Source: Mycobacterium simiae (GTDB lineage: Bacteria; Actinomycetota; Actinomycetes; Mycobacteriales; Mycobacteriaceae). Taken from it: DNA of 64,000 nt. The translations under genes and the position numbers were made by a program. Below, piece by piece: positions 57,401 through 64,000 of this stretch; position 1 is the first letter of the stretch, and the number at the start of each line of letters is the position of its first letter. Below the pieces are notes generated by a model. It was not told the DNA's origin, ran no database searches, and saw nothing but the letters and a program-made list of their open reading frames with translations. The stretch spans positions 3,906,001 to 3,970,000 of the forward strand of contig NZ_AP022568.1 in the NCBI RefSeq assembly GCF_010727605.1. The letters run 5' to 3'.

Positions 57401-58423
57401 ATGCAGCTGGGAATGATCGGCCTGGGCCGGATGGGCGCCAACATCATCCGCCGCGTGGTCAGCGGCGGACACGAGGGCATCGTGTACGACCACGACGAGA
57501 ACGTCGTCAAGACGCTGGCCGCCGAAGCGGGGATGACGGGGGCGTTCTCGGTCGCCGAGTTGGCGGAGAAGATGACCACCCCGCGCGTCGTGTGGGTGAT
57601 GGTGCCCGCGGGCGACATCACCACGTCGGTGATCGAAGAACTCGCCACGACGCTGGACCCCGGCGACATCGTGATCGACGGCGGCAACTCCTACTACCGC
57701 GACGACATGCGGCACTCTAAATTGCTGGCGGAGAAGGGGATTCACCTCTTGGACTGTGGCACCAGCGGCGGCGTGTGGGGCCGGGAGCGTGGCTACTGCC
57801 TGATGATCGGCGGTCACCAGGAATCCTTCGCCCACGCCGAGCCGCTGTTCGCCACCATCGCGCCCGGTGTGGACGCGGCGCCGCGGACTCCGGGTCGCGA
57901 CGGCGAGGTCGGCCAGGCCGAGAACGGCTATCTGTACTGCGGCCCGTCCGGGGCCGGGCACTTCGTCAAGATGGTGCACAACGGAATCGAGTACGGGATG
58001 ATGGCCTCGCTAGCCGAGGGGCTCAATATTCTGCGCAACGCCGACGTCGGCAACCGCGTCGTCAAGGGGGATGCCGAAACCGCGCCGCTGTCCAACCCCG
58101 AGTGCTACCGCTACGACATCGACATTCCCGACGTGGCCGAGGTGTGGCGGCGGGGCAGCGTCATCGGCTCCTGGCTGCTGGACCTGACCGCGAGCGCGCT
58201 GCGCGAATCGCCGGACCTGCACGAGTTCTCCGGGCGGGTTTCCGATTCCGGGGAGGGGCGTTGGACCGCGATCGCCGCAATCGACGAGGGCGTTCCCGCA
58301 CCGGTGCTGACGACGGCGCTGCAGTCCCGCTTCGCGTCCCGCGACCTCGACGACTTCGCGAACAAGGCGCTGTCGGCGATGCGCAAGCAGTTCGGCGGGC
58401 ACGCGGAGAAACCGGCTAACTAA
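57401..58423 (+). CDS. gnd2: 6-phosphogluconate dehydrogenase, decarboxylating (short GndA type)
   Basis: Protein of 340 residues, shorter than classic Gnd and typical of the GndA/YqeC type. The Rossmann motif GLGRMGANI lies at residues 6-14, the substrate site GTSGGVWG near 123, and GAGHFVKMVHNGIEY near 185 carries the catalytic Lys and Asn. Pairing with zwf indicates an NADPH or ribulose-5-phosphate supply unit. Its 3' end overlaps the convergent bpoB gene by 8 bases. Confidence 0.92.
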   Translation: MQLGMIGLGRMGANIIRRVVSGGHEGIVYDHDENVVKTLAAEAGMTGAFSVAELAEKMTTPRVVWVMVPAGDITTSVIEELATTLDPGDIVIDGGNSYYRDDMRHSKLLAEKGIHLLDCGTSGGVWGRERGYCLMIGGHQESFAHAEPLFATIAPGVDAAPRTPGRDGEVGQAENGYLYCGPSGAGHFVKMVHNGIEYGMMASLAEGLNILRNADVGNRVVKGDAETAPLSNPECYRYDIDIPDVAEVWRRGSVIGSWLLDLTASALRESPDLHEFSGRVSDSGEGRWTAIAAIDEGVPAPVLTTALQSRFASRDLDDFANKALSAMRKQFGGHAEKPAN

Positions 58424-59288
58424 CGGTCAGCCGCCGGACGAAGTCCACCACGGCGTCGGTGAAGGCGTCGTTGTCGTCACCGGCCGCGGTGTGCCCGGCG
58501 TGCGACAGCTCGACGAATTCGGCGCGCGGCACGGTATCCAGGAAGTGTTGAACTCCTTCGGGGCTGACGACATCGGAGAGCTTGCCGCGGATCAACAGAA
58601 TCGGGATCCGCAGTTGCGACGCGGCCCGCTCGAAATTGTCCGTCCGCAGCTCCGGGTCGTCGCCGGGCGCGGTCATGAACGCCGGGTCCCAGTGCCAGTA
58701 CCACCGTCCGTCGCGCAGCCGCAGATTCTTCTTCAGTCCCTCGGGGCTGCGTGGTTTACTGCGGTGCGGCAAATACGCCGAGACCGCGTCGGCGGCTTCT
58801 TCGAGCGAGGCGAAGCCGTGCAGGTTGGTCAACATGAAGTCACGGATGCGGGCGCTGCCGTTCTTCTCGTACCGCGGCACCACGTCGACGAGCACCAATC
58901 CGGTCACTGTGTCCGGTCCCGCGGACTCGGCGACCAGGATGCCGGTCAGACCACCCATGCTGGCGCCGATCAACACCACCGGTCGACCGATGGCCCGCAG
59001 CACGTGCAAGACGTCGGCCTGCAGGGTTTCGATCGCGTAATCCGCATCCGGCGCCCGGTCGCTGTCGCCGTGCCCACGGCTATCGAGCGCGATGACGTGG
59101 TAGCCCTCGTCGGCCAGGAACTGGCCGGTGTTCTTCCAGGAAAACCGGTTTTGACCACCGCCGTGCAGCATCAGAATCGTCGGACGATCCGCGGGCGCCG
59201 CGTCGCGGTTCCATTCGTCAGCAACCAGCCCGATACCGCCCGCGCCCGCGAAGCTGACCGTCTGGGGGCCGCTACTCACCGTGCTCAT
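58416..59288 (-). CDS. bpoB: Alpha/beta-hydrolase BpoB (non-heme peroxidase-like)
   Basis: Protein of 290 residues. HGGGQNRFSW near 43 forms the oxyanion loop, the nucleophile elbow is G-A-S-M-G-G near 106 and a catalytic His lies in SHAGHTAAG near 267. The family is annotated as bromoperoxidase, but such proteins are usually esterases or C-C hydrolases, so a peroxidase role is doubtful. It overlaps the end of gnd2 by 8 bases in convergent orientation. Confidence 0.85.
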   Translation of the reverse strand: MSTVSSGPQTVSFAGAGGIGLVADEWNRDAAPADRPTILMLHGGGQNRFSWKNTGQFLADEGYHVIALDSRGHGDSDRAPDADYAIETLQADVLHVLRAIGRPVVLIGASMGGLTGILVAESAGPDTVTGLVLVDVVPRYEKNGSARIRDFMLTNLHGFASLEEAADAVSAYLPHRSKPRSPEGLKKNLRLRDGRWYWHWDPAFMTAPGDDPELRTDNFERAASQLRIPILLIRGKLSDVVSPEGVQHFLDTVPRAEFVELSHAGHTAAGDDNDAFTDAVVDFVRRLTVS

Positions 59289-59372
59289 CGACCTGACGTT
59301 ACAGAGCCGTCCGAGCTCCCCGATGAGTTCCGTCGGTTGCCGGGGTCTATCAAGCTAACCCGACCGAAGGAG

Positions 59373-59870
59373 ATGCCCGTGCCATCGATCACGCCCTCGC
59401 TGTGGTTCGACCACAACCTGGAGGAAGCGGCGACGTTTTACACCTCGGTGTTCCCCAATTCGCGGATCGAGGAGTACAACCGCTGTACCGACGCCGGCCC
59501 CGGCGAGCCCGGCACGGTGTTGTCGGGCACCTTCGTGCTCGACGGCACCCGATTTATCGGGATCAATGGCGGCCCGTACTTTTCCTTCAGCGAGGCGGTG
59601 TCGTTCACGATCGACTGCAAGGACCAGGACGAGGTGGACTACTACTGGGACCGGCTGACCGACGGCGGAACGGAATCCCAGTGCGGCTGGTGCAAGGACC
59701 GCTACGGCCTGAGCTGGCAGGTCGTCCCGCAACGCCTCTATGAGCTGGTAAACCATCCCGATCCGGCGCGCGCGACGGCTGCCACCCGCGCTATGCACGG
59801 CATGCGCAAGATCATCGTCGCCGACCTGGAGCGGGCCGCAGACGGGACGCTCGGCGGCCCCGAGGGGTGA
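59373..59870 (+). CDS. VOC family protein, PhnB/3-demethylubiquinone methyltransferase-like
   Basis: Protein of 165 residues. ITPSLWFDHNLEEAATFYTSVFPNS-type opening, GGPYFSFSEAVSFTIDCKDQDEVDYYWDRL in the middle and CGWCKDRYGLSWQ near 110 are the marks of the PhnB-like VOC subfamily. Despite common names it is unlikely to be a methyltransferase. The ATG follows GAAGGAG. It is divergent from bpoB. The second module ends in a WQVVP strand and then a helical tail. Confidence 0.85.
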   Translation: MPVPSITPSLWFDHNLEEAATFYTSVFPNSRIEEYNRCTDAGPGEPGTVLSGTFVLDGTRFIGINGGPYFSFSEAVSFTIDCKDQDEVDYYWDRLTDGGTESQCGWCKDRYGLSWQVVPQRLYELVNHPDPARATAATRAMHGMRKIIVADLERAADGTLGGPEG

Positions 59871-60027
59871 TCGATGAGTCGCCGAAATCGACGCCAGGGC
59901 GACAAAGCTCGCCAGACCAACGCGCTGGCGTCGGTCGGTGCGGTCCGCGGTCACACGCGTTAGGTTGGTCCCTGCGGACGCGGGGAACAGGAGTGGATAT
60001 GGCCGGCGATGCTCAGGTGTCCCCCCG

Positions 60028-60930
60028 ATGACCGAGCCGCGGTGGATCGACGTGCCGGGGCCGCCCGGCGACATCAAGGCGCTGACTTGGGGCCCGCCCG
60101 ACGGCCCAATCGCTTTGTGCCTGCACGGCTTCCCCGACACCGCCTACGGCTGGCGCAAGATGGCGCCCCTGCTCGCCAAGGCGGGGTGGCGGGTGATTGC
60201 GCCGTTCATGCGTGGGTATGCGCCGTCGTCGATCCCGGACGACGGGAGCTACCACGTCGGGGCCATCATGGACGACGCGCTGCGGGTCCGGACGGCCGCC
60301 GGCGGAACCGACCGCGACGTCGTGATCGGTCATGACTGGGGTGCGCTGGCGGCCACCGGCCTGGCCGCGTTACCCAACAGTCCATTCACCAAGGCGGTGA
60401 TCATGTCGGTGCCGGTCGCGGCCGCCTTCCGGGGCCAGGTCAGCGAGCGGGGCCGGCTGGCCCGGTTGCTGCCGCGCCAGTTGGTGCGCAGCTGGTACCT
60501 GTTCTACTTCCAATTGCCCTTGCTACCAGAGCGTTCCGCGCGCTGGATGCTGCCGCGGCTATGGCGGCGCTGGTCGCCGGGATATCGCGGCGTCGACGAG
60601 GACCTGCGCCACGTCGACGCCGCGATTGGAACACCGGAGAGCTGGCGGGCGGCGCTGGGCACCTACCGGGCCACGCTGCGCAACACCACGCCGCCGCAGC
60701 GATATGCCGACCTGAACGAGCGGTGGACCGAGGCGCCCATCCTGCCCAGCCTGTACCTGCACGGCCGCGACGACGGCTGCATGACCTCGGCGTTTGCGCA
60801 CTGGACGGCCAAGGTGCTGCCCGCCGGAAGCGACGTGGCGATCATCGACCATGCCGGCCATTTCCTGCAGCTAGAACAGCCCGAGAAGGTCGCCGAACGG
60901 GTGCTGGCATTCGTCGGCTCACCCGGTTGA
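60028..60930 (+). CDS. ephC: Epoxide hydrolase-like alpha/beta-hydrolase EphC
   Basis: Protein of 300 residues. HGFPDTAYGW near 31 carries the oxyanion loop, and the nucleophile elbow is G-H-D-W-G near 103-107 with Asp as nucleophile, as in epoxide hydrolases. A catalytic His is likely in DHAGHFLQLE near 275. Tyrosines in the cap region that would polarise the epoxide are plausible (WYLFYF). The ATG at 60028 gives a compact N-terminus; a longer form from 59938 is possible but lacks a ribosome site. Confidence 0.85.
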   Translation: MTEPRWIDVPGPPGDIKALTWGPPDGPIALCLHGFPDTAYGWRKMAPLLAKAGWRVIAPFMRGYAPSSIPDDGSYHVGAIMDDALRVRTAAGGTDRDVVIGHDWGALAATGLAALPNSPFTKAVIMSVPVAAAFRGQVSERGRLARLLPRQLVRSWYLFYFQLPLLPERSARWMLPRLWRRWSPGYRGVDEDLRHVDAAIGTPESWRAALGTYRATLRNTTPPQRYADLNERWTEAPILPSLYLHGRDDGCMTSAFAHWTAKVLPAGSDVAIIDHAGHFLQLEQPEKVAERVLAFVGSPG

Positions 60931-60934
60931 CGCC

Positions 60935-62188
60935 GTGGCTCGCGTCGTGTCGGGGCGGCGAATGGCGGCCGTCGATGCCCAGTTCTACTGGATGTCGGCC
61001 AAAATCCCCAGCGACGAGTTCCTGCTCTACGCCTTCGACGGCGAACCCGCCGACCTGGACCGGGCCGCCGCCCAGCTGCTCGGCCGGGCCGCGGCCTGTC
61101 CCGCCCTGGCTGTGCGCGTCCACGACGGATGCTCGCTGACATATCCGCAATGGGTGCCCGCGCCGGTGACCGCCGAACAGGTGATCTACCACGACCTGCC
61201 CGACCGCACCTGGGCCGGTTGCTTGATAGGAGTGGCCGGTCTTGCCGACCAGCAGCTGGACCTGCGCCGCAGGTCGTGGCTGCTGCACGTGTTCACCCCG
61301 GTGCTCGGCATCCCCGGTGTTGAGGGTCCGGGGGCCGTCGCGGTGCTGCAGGTGCCGCACGCCCTGGCCGACGGTGCTCGGGGGACGGCGATGGCGTCCT
61401 GGCTGTTCGGGCGGGCGGTGCCGGTGCCCGCTGTGCCGCGGCCGCGGCCGGGCTGTTTCGGTTGGCGCGCGGTGCAGGCGGCGCATGCCCACCACGCACT
61501 GACCCGCGACACACGCGCGGGCCTGCTGGCGGCCGGGGTCGGCTCCCGGCCGCCGGTCGCCACCAACACCCGCCCGCGGGGTGCCCGCTCGGTGCGCACG
61601 CTGGTGCGGCACCGCGCGCAGTTGCGCGGACCGACCGTCACCATCGGGGCACTCGCCGCCGTGTCGACCGCGTTGTCGAGGCTGCTGGGCGACGCGGCAC
61701 CGTCGTTGGGAGCCGAGGTGCCGATGGTCAAACCCGGTGTACGGCAGGCCAATAACCATTTCGGCAACGCCGTGGTCGGACTGTACCCGCAGCTTGCCCG
61801 GGACGCGCGGATGGCGCGCATCCGCACTGACCTGACCAATGCGCGGCGCCGCTTCGAACACCCGGCCGCCCATACTGCCAGCCGGGCTTTCGCCGCGGTA
61901 CCCGCCCCGCTATTACGTTGGGGCATATCGCAATTCGACGCCGACGCCCGTCCCACCGAAGTGCTCGGCAACACCGTGCTATCCAGCGTCAACCGCGGCC
62001 CCGCCGATCTGCGCTTCGGGGATGCCCGGGTGGTCCTCACGGCCGGGTACCCGGCACTATCGCCGGCCATGGGCCTGACGCACGGGGTGCACGGTATCGG
62101 TGAGACCATCGCAATCAGCGTCCACTCTGCGGAGTCGGCCGTCGGCGACATCGATGCCTACGTCGAGTTGCTGGCCGGTGCGCTATGA
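60935..62188 (+). CDS. WS/DGAT-like acyltransferase-fold protein (Rv1125-like)
   Basis: Protein of about 417 residues. A P-H-A-L-A-D-G motif near residue 144 resembles the HHxxxDG acyltransferase signature but lacks the first His. The N-terminus with DAQFYWM and the later NNHFGNAVVGLYPQL segment fit the wax ester synthase/diacylglycerol acyltransferase fold. Activity is uncertain because of the altered motif. GTG at 60935 and an internal ATG near 60963 are both possible starts. It follows ephC after 4 bases, so the two are probably cotranscribed. Confidence 0.7.
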   Translation: MARVVSGRRMAAVDAQFYWMSAKIPSDEFLLYAFDGEPADLDRAAAQLLGRAAACPALAVRVHDGCSLTYPQWVPAPVTAEQVIYHDLPDRTWAGCLIGVAGLADQQLDLRRRSWLLHVFTPVLGIPGVEGPGAVAVLQVPHALADGARGTAMASWLFGRAVPVPAVPRPRPGCFGWRAVQAAHAHHALTRDTRAGLLAAGVGSRPPVATNTRPRGARSVRTLVRHRAQLRGPTVTIGALAAVSTALSRLLGDAAPSLGAEVPMVKPGVRQANNHFGNAVVGLYPQLARDARMARIRTDLTNARRRFEHPAAHTASRAFAAVPAPLLRWGISQFDADARPTEVLGNTVLSSVNRGPADLRFGDARVVLTAGYPALSPAMGLTHGVHGIGETIAISVHSAESAVGDIDAYVELLAGAL

Positions 62189-62189
62189 C

Positions 62190-62804
62190 CTACTGCGCAT
62201 CGCCGCACCGTGCCGCTTCCTCGCGGGTGAGCCCGGCGGCGCCGATCAACTCCTCGTGCCATTCGAACCACACGGTGTGGTAGGAGTCGGCCAGCGGCCG
62301 GGTCAGCCAGGAAGTGTCGCCGGACTTGACCTTTTCCAGGGCTGCAACCAATTTCGTCGAGTAGGCGCTCAGGCGAGGGAGTTGGGCGGCGACGGTCTCG
62401 ACGATGGGCAGCACCCGAGCGTGCACCGCGTCGAGACGGGCCAGCACCGCGGCGTCGTACTCGGCGTCGTCGTGCGGGTTGGCGGGACCGCCCTGGCCGC
62501 CCTTGAGTTGCCAGGCGGTAACCACCGCCTTGAAATCCGCATTCACACTCCGGAAGTCGTCATAGGCCGCGGCGATCGCGTCCGGGTCGATACCGTCGCG
62601 TTCTTGGGCGAGCAACGCGGCCAGCCGGTCACGCCCGTCGGGACTGATTCGCAACGTCGCCCCGTCGAGCAGCAGGCCCGCCGCGGTCAGCTCGTTAGTG
62701 ACCCGGGTGACGGTGGCGACGTCGGCACCCAGGGTGGCGGCCAGATCAGCCGGCGACGCCCGGCCCTTGAGTCGAACCGCTTGCAGCACGGCCAATTCCG
62801 TCAC
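62190..62804 (-). CDS. Helix-turn-helix-containing protein (Rv1126c-like)
   Basis: Protein of 204 residues. The first ~60 residues form a winged helix (LAVLQAVRLKGRASPADLAATLGADVATVTRVTNEL) resembling MarR-type or other small regulators. The remaining ~140 residues are helical, with no recognised domain. Its ATG overlaps the stop of ppdK (ATGA), so it is translationally coupled to it and may regulate the kinase or its pathway. The gene converges on the WS/DGAT-like gene. Confidence 0.72.
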   Translation of the reverse strand: MTELAVLQAVRLKGRASPADLAATLGADVATVTRVTNELTAAGLLLDGATLRISPDGRDRLAALLAQERDGIDPDAIAAAYDDFRSVNADFKAVVTAWQLKGGQGGPANPHDDAEYDAAVLARLDAVHARVLPIVETVAAQLPRLSAYSTKLVAALEKVKSGDTSWLTRPLADSYHTVWFEWHEELIGAAGLTREEAARCGDAQ

Positions 62805-64000
62805 GGTGCGCCCCGCAGCCGCAGCGCGGCCAGCATGGCGATCAGCGGCGAGTCCGACAGCACGTCGGTATGACCTGCGTCCAGGGCGGCGTGTACCGCG
62901 TCGTCGGAGGTGTTGCCCAGCCTGGGGTAGTCGCCCTCGGCGTGCGCCCGCAGCGGGCTGACCCGCCGTGCGATGTCGGCGAGCTCACGTAACTCGGGAG
63001 TGTCATTCTCCGACCACGAGGACGGGATCAGATTGCCTTCGCGCACTTCGCCTTCGCAGCCGTCGACGGTGATCTGTCGGCCCGCGAGGGTGGCGGCGAC
63101 GCCATGGCCGCAGCCCACCACCGCGACTCGGCCGAGTTCACGGCTGACCACCGCCGCATGACTGGCCGCTCCTCCCACCTCGGTGACGATGCCCTGCGCG
63201 GCGAGCATGCCGAGCACGTCCTCGGGCCGGGTGTGGTTGCGTACCAGGATGACCTGCTCACCTCGGTCCGCGGCGGCCAGCGCTTCGTCCACTTCCGTGT
63301 AGGCCGTGCCCGACGCGACGCCGGGGCAGGCGGGCAAGCCTTGCGCCAAAAGCGGGGCGGCCAACCGCGTTTCGGGTTGTAGGGTCGGTCGCAGCAGGGC
63401 CTCGACGTGTGCCGGGGTTACCCGGCGCAGAGTTTCCGCCGGCTCGATCAGTCCCTCGTGCCGCAATTGCAGTGCCAGTCGCACCGCCGCCTGCGCCGAC
63501 CGCTCGGCCGAGCGGGTCTGCAGCAGCCAGAGCTTGCCGTCTTCGACGGTGAACTCGATCTCCTGAACGTCGGAGCCGAGGCGCTCGAGGGTGCGCGCGG
63601 CGTCCATCAGCTCGGCGTAGACGGCCGGTTGCTCATCGCCAAGCGCGGTGATCGGTTCGACGTTGACCAGCCCGGAGACGACGTCGTCGCCCTGTCCGCC
63701 GGGCAGCCATTCCCCGAACGGCTCGTTGGCCCCGGTGATGGGGTTGCGTGAAAAGAACGCTCCGGCACCGGAATTGGGCCCGTGGTTGCCGAACACCATG
63801 GCTTGTACGATTACCGCGGTGCCACCTCGGTCGTCGAGTCCGTAGTGATCGCGGTAGGCGATGGCGCGCGGCGAATTCCACGAGGCGAATACGGCCTCCA
63901 CGGCCGCCCGTAGCTGCGCGTACGGGTCGGCGGGTACCGACTGCGATCCCACGATGCGCCGATACATACTGGTGAATCGCGACCTGGTGTCGCGGGCGAA
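62801..64000 (-). CDS. ppdK: Pyruvate, phosphate dikinase-like protein (5' truncated by window edge)
   Basis: The frame is open to base 64000, so the N-terminus lies outside; the ATG at 63967 is internal (the preceding residues read FARDTRSRFTS). Visible are part of the nucleotide-binding domain (MVFGNHGPNSGAGAFFSRNP), the WLLQTR strand and the swivelling phosphohistidine domain with TEVGGAASHAAV, whose His carries phosphate. The protein ends after this domain, so the C-terminal pyruvate/PEP barrel of full-length dikinase is absent, as in the short mycobacterial PpdK. Full dikinase activity is therefore doubtful. Confidence 0.85.
   Translation of the reverse strand, partial: FARDTRSRFTSMYRRIVGSQSVPADPYAQLRAAVEAVFASWNSPRAIAYRDHYGLDDRGGTAVIVQAMVFGNHGPNSGAGAFFSRNPITGANEPFGEWLPGGQGDDVVSGLVNVEPITALGDEQPAVYAELMDAARTLERLGSDVQEIEFTVEDGKLWLLQTRSAERSAQAAVRLALQLRHEGLIEPAETLRRVTPAHVEALLRPTLQPETRLAAPLLAQGLPACPGVASGTAYTEVDEALAAADRGEQVILVRNHTRPEDVLGMLAAQGIVTEVGGAASHAAVVSRELGRVAVVGCGHGVAATLAGRQITVDGCEGEVREGNLIPSSWSENDTPELRELADIARRVSPLRAHAEGDYPRLGNTSDDAVHAALDAGHTDVLSDSPLIAMLAALRLRGAP

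Noticed and set aside
58416..58423. The gnd2/bpoB overlap as an unusual arrangement
   Set aside because: An 8-base convergent overlap of stop regions is common in compact bacterial genomes.

Overview
This is a chromosomal window from a Mycobacterium, most likely a slow grower. The GC content is high, GTG starts are common, and the gene order follows the Mycobacterium tuberculosis Rv1061-Rv1127c segment almost gene for gene (assigned from memory of that genome, not from a search). Mycothiol conjugate amidase, a Z-isoprenyl diphosphate synthase, an HSL-type Lip lipase, the DesA2 family and the proline-rich antigen all support the genus. No rRNA, tRNA, IS element, prophage or CRISPR array was seen.

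Layout. 1-4.2 kb: end of a class II glutamine amidotransferase, two patatins, lipoprotein LpqV, and a cysteine dioxygenase-rhodanese pair preceded by a Cys-rich leader ORF. 4.1-11.3 kb: a membrane alpha/beta-hydrolase with EchA8 and EchA9, a Bax-inhibitor-like protein, thiolase FadA3 and a GDSL esterase. 11.5-20.6 kb: LipU, then Cbs, the proline-rich antigen, MetB, GreA, a DUF4307 protein, Mca and a thioredoxin-like DUF255 protein. 20.6-27.9 kb: hemolysin III and the short Z-prenyl synthase, then an accessory block with an orphan membrane protein, three tandem 362-residue O-methyltransferases and a small membrane protein. This block sits where M. tuberculosis carries PE_PGRS genes. 27.9-40.4 kb: CoaA, GlyA, DesA2, PhoH2, a polysaccharide deacetylase, a HAMP adenylate cyclase, a proline-rich anchored protein, fumarase, GlpX, a DUF4245 protein and a dienelactone hydrolase. 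40.4-48.4 kb: AI-2E-type permease, 3-beta-HSD, XseB/XseA, lipid-droplet protein, IspH, a DUF6542-like protein and YchF. 48.4-55 kb: a variable region of small cassettes (methyltransferase, SnoaL-like, two VOC proteins, hydrolase, secreted Trp/Pro protein, NlpC/P60 protein, monooxygenase, YiiX-like hydrolase). 55-64 kb: a class III cyclase, Zwf, Gnd2, BpoB, a VOC protein, EphC, a WS/DGAT-like protein, an HTH protein and PpdK, which is cut by the window edge.

Functional themes are sulfur amino acid and thiol metabolism (cysteine dioxygenase, rhodanese, Cbs, MetB, Mca), beta-oxidation and lipid hydrolysis (EchA8, EchA9, FadA3, patatins, LipU), central carbon (Fum, GlpX, Zwf, Gnd2, PpdK) and envelope or isoprenoid synthesis. 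Many genes appear leaderless: a TANNNT hexamer lies 6-8 bases before the start codon.

The most interesting signals are: (i) three copies of the ychF 3' end, one a perfect 34-bp direct repeat, bounding two small gene cassettes; (ii) a 13-codon Cys-rich leaderless leader ORF before cysteine dioxygenase, a likely cysteine attenuator; (iii) a perfect 371-bp identical tract shared by two of the tandem O-methyltransferases; (iv) a 64-bp intergenic repeat present twice with similar arms but an inverted core.
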